This document shows positions 33,356-44,732 of a stretch of 64,000 nt of DNA, piece after piece. The first letter of the stretch is position 1. Each line of letters opens with the position of its first letter. The DNA comes from Eustoma russellianum (taxonomy: Eukaryota > Streptophyta > Magnoliopsida > Gentianales > Gentianaceae). The stretch is from NCBI GenBank assembly GCA_036186865.1, contig AP025040.1, forward strand, positions 40,361,693 to 40,425,692, in the 5' to 3' direction. Under the pieces are notes generated by a model that was not told the DNA's origin, did no database searches, and saw only the letters and a program-made list of their open reading frames with translations. The position numbers and the translations under genes are program-made.

Positions 33356-35075
33356 ATGACAACCTCAACCTCAACCTCTTCATCTCACACTTCATCTCCT
33401 AAGCCTACTGCACTATTTTCCGGATCAAACACTAAAGCACCTATGTTTGATGCCCAAAATTATTCTTTGTGAAAATTTCGAATGATCAATCATTTGAAAG
33501 GCTGTGGATTTGATATATGGAGAGCCGTTGTCAAAGGAATTGAAGTTCCTATGATTACCAACTCAAAAAGAGAATTAATATTCAAAGATGAGGATGACTA
33601 CACCGATGAAGAAAAGATAAGATTTGCCATTAATGGCAAAGCATTTGATATTCTCTCAAGTGCTCTCACCACCACCGAGCTTATAAGAATTCAAGGTCTT
33701 GAAACAACCCATGAGGTATGTAAAAGGTTTGAAATGATACATGAAGGAACTGAGCAAGTAAGAATGGCCAAACGACTTATGCTCATGAAGGAGTATGAGA
33801 TGTTCGGAATGAAAAGCGGTGAAAAGATTGAGGAGACAATCGATCGATTCACACGAATAGCGAATCAACTCTCCATGGTGGACAAGAAAATCTCAAATGA
33901 AGCCTTGTCTCAAAACTCCTCAACTCTTTGCCAAGAGAATGGACACCCAAAGTCACCGCCATTGCCGAATCAAAGAATCTCAAGACTCTTACCCTTGATG
34001 AGCTATCCGGTAATCTTCTTACTCATGAAATTCTTATTGATGAACAAAATAGGATGAACCCTATCAAGCCCACACAAACATCACACAAAGGATTGGTGGT
34101 AGAGTCTGATGAATCGGATGAGGAATTTGCCCTTCTAGTAAGAAAATTTAGAAGAATGGCAACTAGAAATAAAGCTCAAGCAAGAAAGTTCTTGAAAAGA
34201 CCATCTAAAGAAAAGGAAGCAAGTGAAAATTGCTATAGATGTTGTCGACCCGGTCATTTCATTTCCGACTGCCACGTAAAAGAGCCGCAAAAGAAAGAGA
34301 AGAAGGTCTTTCCTCAAAAGAAGAAAGCCCTCAATGCAGAAGTAACCACATGGGATGGTCTTCTCTCGGAATCGGAAGGAGAAGAAAGTGAAGATCAAGG
34401 TGTTGGACTTGTTGCAATGGTTGACAATTCAAAGATTCAACATACTTGTCTTATGGAAATTGAAGATGATCTTGAGGTAAATTCTAACCCCTAAAATTTT
34501 CATGATGAAATAGGAGATTTGCAAGATGACTTTGAAAAATTGAATCTAAAATATAAGCATTTGAAGAAAAAGTTCAAGAAATGCATCTTAGAAAATAAGA
34601 GCTTGCATGACAAGAATATTTTGATGTTTCAAGAGCATGACATCATACTCACCATGCATAAAACCGTAGCTCTTGAAAATAAAGAAATTAGAAAAGAATG
34701 TGAGAAACTAAAGTTAGACTTACAAAGACTAACAAATGGTAAAAATAATTTAGACATACTACTTGGAAGTCAAAGAATTGGAAATGATAAATCCGGTTTA
34801 GGATTTAATTCATCATCTTCTTCTATTAAGCCTAAGTCCTTAAAGAAGAAGGCAAATAATAGAAAAACAAAACAAAATTCATCACCCTCTAAACCAAAGC
34901 ATGTACCCACTTGTTTTCATTGCAACAAACTAGAACATGTGAAGAAAGCATGTAGAGCTAGATTTGGAAGTACATATGTTTGGAAGCCTAAGGGTCGACA
35001 AACTAACTTTAAAGGACCCAACCATCAAAGGGTACCAATGCATACATCTTTTGGTTTTGTAGGCTCTCAAGATAT
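33356..35075 (+). pseudogene. Sirevirus-like gag, broken
   Basis: Capsid-nucleocapsid protein. The ATG at 33,356 opens a Thr/Ser-rich leader. A TGA near 33,470 stops the frame at a position usually Trp (NYSL-stop-KFRM); the frame then continues in phase from 33,482. UBN2-type gag follows (AFDILSSALTTTELIRIQGLETTHEVCKRFE in pieces, RLMLMKEYEMFGM). A single-base frame change near 33,905 moves to the frame holding LPREWTPKVTAI and the knuckle CYRCCRPGHFISDC. A stop and gap follow at 34,494. Then comes a Lys/Glu-rich coiled coil (34,519-34,740) and a second knuckle CFHCNKLEHVKKAC. Two knuckles with an intervening coiled coil are typical of long Sirevirus gag proteins. Confidence 0.88.
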
Positions 35076-38000
35076 ATGGAGTAGCCAAAGAAGAAGGAAC
35101 CAAATGGCTTATAGACAGCGGATGTTCAACGCACATGACTGGAGACAAAACGTTGTTCACCAAGCTCAAGCTCCAAGATGGTGGAACGGTGCATTTTGGC
35201 AATGGGAAAGCCAAAATCCTTGGACATGGAGAAATTGGTAACTCTTCTTTTACTATTAATAATGTATTATATGTAGAAGGGCTTAAGTATAATTTGATAA
35301 GTGTTAGCCAACTATGTGATGCTAATTTTCAAATTGAATTTGTGAAAAGAAAATGTGTTGTGAAAAAGAACGATAAGATTGTTTTTGAGGCTATACGTAA
35401 AAATGATGTTTACAAATTTAGCACACATGATTTGATATCACAAAATGTTTCTTGCCTAGTTGCCAAAAATGATTTGACTCAATTATGGCATAGACGACTT
35501 GGATATATTAGTTTTAAAAAATTCAAAGAGATTTGCAAAAATGAAAAAGTCCAAGGTCTTCCAAAATTAAATTTCGAAAACCATGGCTTATGTGACACTT
35601 GTCAAAAAGCAAAGCTTGTTAAAACAAGCTTCAAACCCAAAAGTGAAATCTCCACCACCAAACCTCTACAATTGCTACATATGGATTTGTATGGGGATAT
35701 TGGTACAACAAGTCTAAGTGGAAAACATTACACCTTTGTGGTGGTAGATGACTTCTTTAGGTACACTTGGGTAATGTTCTTAGCTAAAAAGAATGATGCA
35801 TGTCAAGAATTTATAAAGCTTTGTAAGAGATTAGAAAATCAAAAAGAAGACACAATTAAGGAAATTAGAAGTGATAGAGGTGGCGAGTTTGATAGAGAAT
35901 TTCAAGAATTTTGTATATCCAAAGGGTATGGACACAATTTTTCAGCTCCAAGAACTCCTCAACAAAATAGTGTTGTGGAAAGGAAAAATAGAACACTTCA
36001 AGAAATGAGTAGAGGCATGCTAAACGAATTTGAGTTACCCAAATATTTTTGGGCCGAAGCGGTAAATACCGCTTGTCATGTGATCAATAGAGTTTATTTG
36101 AGACCATTTCTCAAAAACACTCCTTATGAGCTTTGGAAAGTTAGAGTACCAAATATTGGTTATTTCAAGGTTTTTGGTTGTAAGTGCTTTATACTTAACA
36201 CCAAAGATAACTTGGATAAACTTGACTTCAAAGCGGATGAAGGAATCTTTATGGGTTATGCTCAAAATAGCAAGGCATTTAGAGTATATAATAAAAGAAG
36301 CATGAAAGTTGAAGAATCAATTCATGTCAAATTTAGTGAACTCAATGAAGATAAATCAAACATTAATGATGACGATGATGATGATGATGAAATAATTGAA
36401 GTAAGCCATATAGAGATATTTGAGAATCCAAAAGGTAATATTGTTATTGACCTTAGGATTGATCCACTTGAACCTAAGGTTGAAAATGAAGAAGTAGGAG
36501 GAGATACCTCAAATTTACCGGATTCATATAAGTATAGGAAAGATCACCCTAAAGAGTTGATATTAGGTGAAACTAGCCGAGGCATAATGACTAGGAGAAA
36601 ATTCAATGAAAATGCCTACATTTCACAAGTTGAGCCTAAAAACATAAAGGAGGCAATAAATGATGAAGATTGGGTATTGGCTATGCAAGAAGAATTAAAT
36701 CAATATGAAAGAAGTGATGTTTGGGAATTAGTTGCTAAACCTAGTGACCATCCCGTAATTGGCACTAAATGGGTATTTAGAAATAAAATAGGTGATAAAG
36801 GAAACATCACTAGAAACAAAGCTAGATTAGTAGCCCAAGGCTATAGGCAAGAGGAAGGCATAGACTATGATGAAACTTTTGCCCCCGTAGCTAGGTTAGA
36901 AGCTATTAGGATGCTATTAGCATATGCATGCTATAAGGATTTCAAACTATATTAAATGGATGTGAAATCCGCATTCTTGAATGGAATAATTCAAGAAGAG
37001 GTCTATGTAGCTCAACCACCGGGGTTTGAAAATCATGATTATCCAAATCATGTTTTTAGACTCAAAAAGGCCCTTTATGGACTTAAACAAGCTTCTAGGG
37101 CTTGGTATGATAGATTAAGTAACTTCCTTCTTGAAAATGAGTTTTCAAGAGGAAAAGTCGACACTACCCTTTTTATTAAAGAACAAGGAAACCATCAATT
37201 GATTGTTCAAATTTATGTGGATGATATCATATTTGGTGCTACTAATGATTTTCTTTGTGAGCATTTTGCAAAATTAATGGAAGGAGAATTTGAAATGAGC
37301 ATGATGGGTGAACTCAACTACTTCCTTGGCCTACAAATCAAGCAAACTCAAGATAGAGTGCATATATCTCAAACAAAGTACACAAAGGATTTGCTCAAGA
37401 AGTACGAATTCGAGGATGGAAGAAGTGTGAGCACTCCGATGAGCACAAGTACAAAGCTTGACAAAGACAAAAAGGAAAGCCGGTTGAGGTAACTAAATAT
37501 AGGGGTATGATTGGTAGTTTACTTTATTTAACCGCTAGTAGGCCAGATATCTTGCATGCTGTGTGCTTATGTGCTAGATTTCAAAGTATGCATAAGGAAT
37601 CGCATTTAGTTGCCATTAAACGTATCTTTAGGTATTTAAAAGGAACTTTGAACTTTGGGTTGTTTTATCCCAAAAATGGTTGTTTTGATCTGAGAGGATA
37701 TAGTGACTCCGACTACGCCAGAAATCTTGTTGATAGGAAAAGCACCTCCGGGACATGTCAATTCCTTGGGGATTGCTTGGTTTCTTGGTTCTCCAAGACA
37801 CAAAATAGTGTGTCACTTTCAACAGCGGAATCCGAATATGTATCGGCCGCTTCGTGTTGTGCACAACTACTTTGGATGATCAACACCTTGAACGATTACA
37901 ATGTTAAGTTCGATAAAGTTCCCATCCTATGTGACAACACATCAGCCATAAGTATAGCACAAAACCCAGTTCATTATAGTAGGACCAAACATATAGAAGT

Positions 38001-38157
38001 GAGGCATCACTTCATAAGGGATTGCATTCAAAAAGGATTGGTATGCGTTAAATTTGTCCCAATAAATGACCAACTAGCGGATATATTTACAAAATCCCTT
38101 CCAACTGAGACATTTGAGTCTATTAGAACAAGATTGAGGATGATAAACATTAGTTAG
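35076..38157 (+). pseudogene. Sirevirus-like pol, two late defects
   Basis: Protease with KWLIDSGCSTHMTGD (DSG at 35,113). GAG-pre-integrase with LWHRRLGY and CDTCQKAK (about 35,485-35,610). Integrase core with HMDLYGDI, IRSDRGGEF and NSVVERKNRTL, all three acidic residues present, then FMGYAQNSKAFRVYN. An acidic Asp run (36,368-36,390) lies in the linker. RT with WVLAMQEELNQYERSDVWELV, KWVFRNK, ARLVAQGYRQ; a TAA at 36,953-36,955 replaces a Gln just before MDVKSAFLNG; then LYGLKQASRAWY and IYVDDIIFGAT. A frame change near 37,460-37,490 precedes RNase H (GYSDSDYA, STAESEYVSA, CDNTSAISIAQNPVHYSRTKHIEVRHHFIRD). The first 607 codons stay open, which is long for a dead element and fits a recent insertion. 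The frame joins gag by another frame change near 35,075. Confidence 0.92.
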
Positions 38158-38189
38158 AGGGATAAAATTGAAAATCTCCAAAACTGGTA

Positions 38190-38305
38190 TACGTCGATCG
38201 ATCGACGTATCAAAACAAGAGATCGACGTACGTCGATCTCTGACATCGATCGATCGACGTACGTCGAACTCAGACGTCGATCAATCGACATCGACGAATT
38301 TCAGC
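38190..38305 (+). repeat. CGATCGATCG palindromes between pol and ORF3
   Basis: Four palindromic motifs of the LTR type lie in the spacer: TACGTCGATCGATCGACGTA near 38,190, GAGATCGACGTACGTCGATCTC near 38,218 (a 22-base palindrome), CATCGATCGATCGACGTACG near 38,244 and GACGTCGATCAATCGACATC near 38,273. They sit 230-340 bp before the ORF3 start. Confidence 0.88.
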
Positions 38306-38531
38306 AGGTATAAAATCTCTCAAAACGCGAATCCCTCTTCATTTTTCATCATTCCAATCGGCGAAACCCTACCAAAACCTGCGCCCCCTTTCTCCAAAAA
38401 CCCTCCATCTCTCAGATTTCGTCTCTAAATCAAGAGGTAATCTTTTCTACTCTTGATTCTTGAGTTCATCTCCTGAATCCCTCCATTTCAACCTAAGATT
38501 CTAAACCTCTCAAGCCCTAAATACCTCAAAA

Positions 38532-39793
38532 ATGTCTTCAAGGAGCAAAAACACAACCAAGAGGCCAAGATCTTCTAGGGGTGGAGGAGAAGGTTCAAGC
38601 TCCTCTCAAGGACAAACATCTCAACCTCGAAAAAAACAATCTATGGATGAGAGTCAAGCACAAGTGCTAGCCACAATTAGGAGTAATTTGACTCTCTCAA
38701 ATTTCCCTTGGGTCAAAGCCAAAGATGCAAAGGATGCTTTGGAGGAACCACTAATCCCCGGGCACGTAAGTTACATCTCTAGACATGCTCAAAAGTTATT
38801 TGATAAATGAGAAGATGATGATAGACCCACTATCCCACTCAAATTGCTTAGAATAAATGATATTCCAAGCAATGATGAACTAGGTCCCATCATTTAATGG
38901 TTAGATGTTCAAGAGTGGAGAAATATTTGGAATGAAAATGAGATGCTCAAAATATCCACTAAATACACTAGGCTTTTTTATGCGAATTTAGGGATTGAAT
39001 ACACAAATGGCCTTCCCTTAGCTCTACATTTAGTTATTGATGGACACCATGTGAAATGGAAAGTTGAAAAAATTTGTAGCTTGATTGGTGTACCCAACGA
39101 AGGGTACTATGAGTTTGATGCATGGAAATGGGATACGGCTAGGTGGAAAGTCTCTGAAGATGAAGTGAAAACTTTCTTAGGCTTCCATCCAAGTAAAAAC
39201 ACAAATGACATGCCTTTAGTTTATCGTACCCTTCTTGCCATTGTTACATTCTGCATCAATGGTAAATCTGCAAAATTGCCAAGTAACCTTGACTTCTACA
39301 TAGCATACCGAATAGCTAACCGTGATAAGATTAACTTTGGGATTTGTTTATGACAAATGTTGTCGAAGCCGCAACCAAATAAAACAAAGCCCTTCCCTAT
39401 AGTAACCTTATTTATAGGATGCTTGTGAAGTCAGGTATTTATGTAGATGACACGGATGTTGACAACATAACGCACAAGGACTTCTATGATAAAGTCAACA
39501 TCCAACAAATACTGAAGTCTAGAAAAGAAGCGATGAGGAGAGAACAAGAGGAGGAAGCAAGGGAAGAAGAAGACTTTTCGGATGAGGCACCCATTCCTGA
39601 ACCGGATACTCAACAAGAACCAAGTAGCTTGAGCTCCAATGTCCCAGAACTTCAAGCTCAAGTTACTAGTCTTCAGTAGGAGGTCGGTGAGCTAAAGGGC
39701 AAAGTGACCATGCATGAAACAAGATTTGCCAAGCTCAAGGAAAAAATGAAAGCGTGCATTCCTGGAATCACGTTTTCTTCAGATGAAGACTAG
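38532..39793 (+). pseudogene. Third ORF of the Sirevirus-like element (env position), broken
   Basis: About 420 codons after pol and before the 3' LTR, the position of the env-like gene in Sireviruses. It opens MSSRSKNTTKRPRSSRGGG, a basic Ser/Gly-rich N-terminus. The middle (about 38,943-39,353) has TKYTRLFYANLGI, HHVKWKVEKICSLIGVPNEGYY and YRTLLAIVTFCINGK, similar in style to the conserved domain often annotated as putative plant transposon protein. The end is acidic, Glu/Arg-rich and coiled-coil-like (VPELQAQVTSLQ, ELKGKVTMHETRFAKLKEK). No clear signal peptide or transmembrane segment is visible, so an envelope role is not supported by what I see. Three or four stops (near 38,809, 38,896, 39,352 and 39,677) and one frame change near 39,350-39,390 interrupt it. 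Confidence 0.75.
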
Positions 39794-40346
39794 GGTGTTT
39801 GTTTTAGCTTGCTTCTAGTTCTAGCTTAGTATGTGTTGTCAGTTGTAAAACTTGGATATTATTTGATTTTATGAAGTATTATTGCTTATTTTTTTGATTA
39901 TTTCAAAAAGGAGGAGAAAATGGTTATTGTTGCTTAAGTGGCTTAGTGGCTTATTTGTTGATTAAATGGCTTATTTGACTTAGTTGTTGCTCATTGGCTT
40001 ATTTGTTAAAATGGTTTATTGCATGATGAGATTGTTTGATAGCTGGCAAAATGAGGTAAGTTTGGAATTGGAATCTTTGTTAATTTTTAGTAAAATGAAC
40101 AATGAGCATGAAGAGTTATTAATGCATGTTTGAGAAAGTTGGGTTGTTGATACATGTTCGGTTGAGGGAGAGCAAATTTCAAAGAAAAGTATTTAGGTTG
40201 AAATTGCAAAATCTTGTTCACATTGACCACTACGAAAGTTATAAAGTGCACATACTTAGGGGGAGATTGATATTTTTCAAGTTTGAAACATTCAAACAGT
40301 TAAAACAAAGAAAAAACATCTTTTAGAATCTCGGTTTTGAAATCAT
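39794..40346 (+). other. Spacer between ORF3 and the 3' LTR
   Basis: AT-rich untranslated spacer with repeated GGCTTA(T/G)T motifs at about 39,930-40,015. An open frame of 66 codons at 40,126-40,326 shows no family. The polypurine tract follows. Confidence 0.6.
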
Positions 40347-40361
40347 CAAAAAGGGGGAGAT
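40347..40361 (+). promoter_or_regulatory. Polypurine tract of the Sirevirus-like element
   Basis: AAAAAGGGGGAGATT directly upstream of the 3' LTR, the plus-strand DNA primer site typical of copia elements. Confidence 0.92.
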
Positions 40362-41722
40362 TGTTAGTTTATAAATGTTTTGATGATACAAAAAGATGTT
40401 TTAAAAGGACTAAGATGAATTTCATATCTTAAGTTCGAAGCAAATTGAAGTAAACATGTGCGAGACGTAAAATCTCTCATTGATCGGACGAAGTATACAT
40501 CAGCCCCTCAAGAGATCCATATGAAGCTTGGTAAATATTTGAGCACTCAGATCCACGTCATACACTCAGCCAAGAGACGTGGATCGATTGACGTGTATCT
40601 GAGAGACGTCGATCTCTCTAATAAACATACGTCGATCGATCGACGTATAACTGAGAGACGTCGATCTCTCAGCTTCAGGTATGTTGATCGATCGACATAC
40701 ATCTGAGAGACATCGATCTCTCAGCCTAATGACGTCGATCGATCGACGTCATTCTGAGAGACGTCGATCTCTCAGCTCTGGCACGTAGATCGATCGACGT
40801 CTCCAGGATTCAAAAATTTTCAAAAGTTGGAACAAAATCAAAGGGAGATCTATGATATTTTCTCTCTCTAATCTTGCTCAAATTTCTTGTGGACTTTAAG
40901 TCAACATACTACATGCTTCCTTGACTATTTTAACCATGTCTAAGATTCTCTAGGGTGGCTGTTCAAGATCAAATCATTCCATAGGGTGGCTAAAGACTAT
41001 TTGGGCACTATCTTGACATTTTTGAAGATGAAGACTTGGTGGAGAGCCTGAAAAACGTGGTCAACTTTATCTATAAATAGAAGAGGCTTGGATGAAGCAA
41101 TTACACACTTTCAACATCATCTAGCTTCATTTTCCATTGTTGTATATTTCTCTCATACTTGTAAATTTGTTTAAAGCTTGATTAGCTTTTTCTTTAATCT
41201 TCATTGTTGTATATTGAGAGAAAGAGAGTCAAGCACAAGAGGAGCCATAAATATTTGATCTCTTGCTTGTGGTTAGACTTGTGAGAAAGTGTGAACCTTA
41301 CCATATTTTCTTCAACCCACTGTGAGAAGTTCTTGAGAGAACTTTTGTTGAAGTTGTGAGAAAGCAAGAAGGTGTTCTTGCTAAGAGCTGTAGTTGCTGT
41401 AGTTGCACAAGTGTGTTTTGTGCAAGAAGTTATTGTTGTTGTTGCTTACACTAAAGTGCTAGTGTAAGTATAGCTGTGGTTGCTCTTATTGTTCATAATA
41501 AGAAGAGTAGTTGTTGAAAATCCACTTTGGAAACAAAGTGGTAGTGGAGTAGAATCATTTACGATTCGAACCACTCTATATCTGGTGTACTCATTCACTA
41601 CTTTTCATCTCCCATTCTTGCTCTGATTTTGAATAACTTTTGAGTTGAGCCAAACGAGAAAATTCCGCAAAAGAGCTAAACACTCTATTCACCCCCCTCT
41701 AGAGTGTATTTACGACCTAACA
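40362..41722 (+). repeat. 3' LTR of the Sirevirus-like element
   Basis: 1,361 bp, TGTTAG...CTAACA, collinear with the 5' LTR. The palindrome array spans about 40,570-40,805 with one unit fewer. Confidence 0.96.
40570..40805 (+). repeat. Palindrome and hairpin array in the 3' LTR (U3)
   Basis: Four A/B pairs of the array seen in the 5' LTR. One palindrome has a single arm change (TATGTTGATCGATCGACATA) and one B module has CATCGA in the loop. The 52 bp unit following AATGACG/CGTCATT is missing relative to the 5' LTR, or was gained there. Confidence 0.92.
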
Positions 41723-41855
41723 AAGAATGCACCAGGATAGGGACTATCATTCAAGAAAAGCTTAGATCGAGCCATCCAGATTTACATAGACGTAGACTGG
41801 GCTAGATGCAAAACTGATCTGCGATCAACAACTGGTTATGGAACATTCATATGGG
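41723..41855 (+). mobile_element. Plus-strand copia fragment, unit 1, right stub
   Basis: Continuation of the copia fragment interrupted at 31,872. It starts with the second AAGAA and encodes the beginning of RNase H (DVDWARCKTDLRSTTGYGTFIWG). At about 41,855 it is joined to a minus-strand copia fragment, so its RNase H end and 3' LTR are missing. The same join is at about 55,320 in unit 2. Confidence 0.85.
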
Positions 41856-44635
41856 GTGCATCGGGCAGACAGAGTGGGGAGGGTAAATCAATGGCAATGT
41901 TGGGTAATAGAGAGGTATCGGTAAGAGGGGTGGGATTAGCAAAGAGAAAACAGGTTTCATGAAGAACAACATAACGTCTAATGTGAAAGAGATGAGTGGC
42001 GAGTTTGTATGTTCTATATCCTTTGTGACTAGTGAGGTAACCCATAAAGATGCAGCGGAGGGCACGAGAAGCAAATTTATGGGTAGGAGTAACATTGGTG
42101 GCATAACATTCACAACCAAAAACACGCAAATGAGAATATGGTTTGAGGCGATAGTAGTAAGTTCAAAAAGGCTTTTATTGGAGAGAAAAGGAGAAGGTAA
42201 GCAGTTGATGAGGTAAACCGCAGTTTGAACACTTTCTCTCCAAAATTGAATGGGTGTGTGGCTTTGGAAGAGGATGGAACAAGCAACAGAAAGGATGTGG
42301 TGATGCTTACGCTCGACAACACCATTTTGTTGGGGGGAGGGTGTATACACAAGTGTTTTGGAACTCAATACTATGTTGTAACAAGAATGAGTGTGGTCAC
42401 TGGTCCTTTGTGACCAGTGAGGTAACCCATAAAGATGCAGCGGAGGGCACGAGAAGCAAATTTATGGGTAGGAGTAACATTGGTGGCATAACATTCACAA
42501 CCAAAAACAAGCAAATGAGAATATGGTTTGAGGCGATAGTAGAAAGTTCAAAAGGGCTTTTATTGGAGAGCAAAGGAGAAGGTAAGCAGTTGATGAGGTA
42601 AACCGCGGTTTGAACACTTTCTCTCCGAAATTGAATGGGTGTGTGACTTTGGAAGAGGATGGAATGGCAACAGAAAGAATGTGGTGATGCTTACGCTCGA
42701 CAACACCATTCTGTTGGGGGGAGGGTGTAAACACAAGTCTTTTGGACCTCAATACTATGTTGTAACAAGAATGAGATAAGTGGAAAAATTTTAGCACCGT
42801 TATCAACACGACTAACTTTAGTTGAAGCATTAAATTGTATAAATATAAAATTGATGAATTTTTCTAGTATCAGTGGTGTTTCGGATTTGTACTGCATGAG
42901 AAAAATCCACCTACATCATGTGTAATCATGTACAATAGTAAAAAATCTGGCACCGGAATGAGTGGCAACTTTATGGTGTCCCCACATGTCACAATGAATA
43001 AGATCCAATGGAAAAGAAGTAGAAATGGATTTAACAAGAAAAGGCAATCGAGTTTGTTCAGCCATAGGACAAATTATACAATCATTATTAGTAATAAAAT
43101 TGTTTGAAGGAAGAAGTGGTGATACGAGTTTAAAATGAGACAATGATGGATGGTCAAGGCGGAGGTGCCAAAGGTGTCGGGTGCCGGATGTAATGGTGGC
43201 GGCAAGTGGTGAAGCAGGCGACATGTAGTCTAGACCTCCATGTTGCTTACCTGAGTCAATCATCCTCCCCGTAGCTAAGTTCTGCAAAACACAAAATTTA
43301 GGATAAAGTATAGTGCGACAATGAAGGTCACTGGTCAATTTGCTAGTAGATATTAAGTTTAAATGAAAAGAGGGTACACACAAGACATCATGAAGATTTA
43401 TATTGGGGTTAAATTGACAGTGCCAGAGTGGGAGATGGGTTCAGAAGAACCCGTGGGTAATTGCACCGTGGTCATAGGGGACGGTTGGGTGGTGGCGAAT
43501 GACTACGGGTCGAACGCAACGTGATTAGTGGCACCGCTATCTTAAATCCAAGGAGTGGAATAACAACAATTAAAGGAAGATGCGTAAAAGCCGACCTACT
43601 ACATTGACATGGGCATCACTGTTACCACGAATATGCATGGCAGACAAGGCACTAGCGAACTGTTAAAGCTGCTCAGGACCAAAAGACTGCAAAGGATTAT
43701 GAACACTCTCTTTCATGGGCTGTGTGGCATCGGTTGAATTGGCCACTAGTTTGGGGGGGATGCCTACGACCTCGGGTCTGAGGGGTCGGCTGAGGTTTGA
43801 CATTGCCTTTGAGCTAGCAGCGATCCTCAATATGTCCTCTTTTGTCGTAGAAGGTGCAATGTAATTTAAGTGTATGACATTTGTTGATTGTATGACCTGC
43901 TCGGTTGCAATGTTTGCATATTTTTTCTTTTGAAAACTTAGTGAAAACGGGCTTACCAGAGGCAGTAACAACGATAGAGAAATTGTCTTGCGATTCGGAG
44001 GCCAAACTGCATTGGTTTCCTCTTATATGACAAGCTAGTGGGCTTGTCGTACATTGTGCAAAGGCGACATCATAAGAATGTTGGAACGAACGATCTTGAA
44101 GGTGTCGTTCAAGCCCATGAGAAATTGCATGAGGCGAACTTTCTCCCGATGATCATTGTGTTCTTTTCTCGATTGTAAGACACATAGATATAATATGTGT
44201 CAAGCTCAGCCTAAAGACCTTTATGTTCGGTGTAATTGGCGGCAACTGTCATGTTATTCTGAGTTATGGTGGCAGTCGAATTTTGTATTTGAAAGATTGC
44301 AAGAGCTTTCTTCTGAGAAAATTGGTCACGCAAATCTTTCCAGACTTGTTGAGCAGTTGTGCTGTGAATCACTCCTTCTGTGATGTCTAGTTCGACTAAG
44401 TGAGTGATCCATGAAAGAATCATGCTATTGCATTGATTCCACATGGAAAAGTTGGCGTCGGAATCTGAGGGTTTGTTAGCACGTGAATCATAGCCTTGCA
44501 CCATGATTGGTAATTCATGCCATTCAATTTGGTAGGGACCAGCATGTGTCCTGGTTGATTCGAATGATGAACAAAATATAGACTTGATGAATCCATAGAT
44601 GTTGTTGATTGGGATGTTGCTTCATGGGAGCTCAT
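41856..44635 (-). pseudogene. Copia gag and integrase (minus strand), unit 1
   Basis: The ATG at 44,635 opens MSSHEATSQSTTSMDSS, then PTKLNGMNYQSWCKAMIHVL, SMILSWITHLVELDITEGVIHSTTAQQVWKDLRDQFSQ. About 40 bp encoding the conserved NELGFIDGTI region are missing here but present in unit 2. The knuckle is CKHCNRAGHTINKC (about 43,905). GAG-pre-integrase: HLWHLRLDHPSLSHF and CIICPMAEQTRLPF, then HCDMWGHHKVATHSG (43,383-42,916). Integrase C-part: PSPQQNGVVERKHHHILSVA with the catalytic Glu, seen in both copies of the internal repeat, and FMGYLTSHKGYRTYKLATHLFH. Multiple frame changes. Confidence 0.85.
42021..42780 (-). repeat. Internal tandem duplication (about 385 bp period) in the copia integrase
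   Basis: Two direct copies beginning CTTTGTGAC(T/C)AGTGAGGTAACC at 42,021 and 42,406 and ending at AACAAGAATGAG. They are about 95% alike by eye. Unit 2 has the same duplication (55,496 and 55,871), so it precedes the unit duplication. Confidence 0.9.
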
Positions 44636-44732
44636 TGTCGTCGAAAATAGGTGTTATGGAGATGCTGAGTAGTCGGCTGCTATAGGAAGAAGAAGATTAT
44701 AGTGAGGCACCAGGATTGATGATTTGATACCA

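Larger units (their letters stand above)
31873..41722 (+). mobile_element. Sirevirus-like Ty1-copia retrotransposon, full length, decayed
   Basis: A 9,850 bp element inserted in the plus-strand copia fragment. It has 5' and 3' LTRs, a perfect 5 bp target duplication AAGAA (31,868-31,872 and 41,723-41,727), a primer-binding site, gag, pol, a third ORF in the env position and a polypurine tract. The intact target site is visible in unit 2 (55,189-55,193). The large size, long LTRs, two zinc knuckles, long gag and extra ORF after pol fit the Sirevirus lineage. A few stops and frameshifts break each ORF. The LTRs differ at about 3% of aligned positions by eye plus one 52 bp repeat unit, so it is moderately young. 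Confidence 0.95.
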
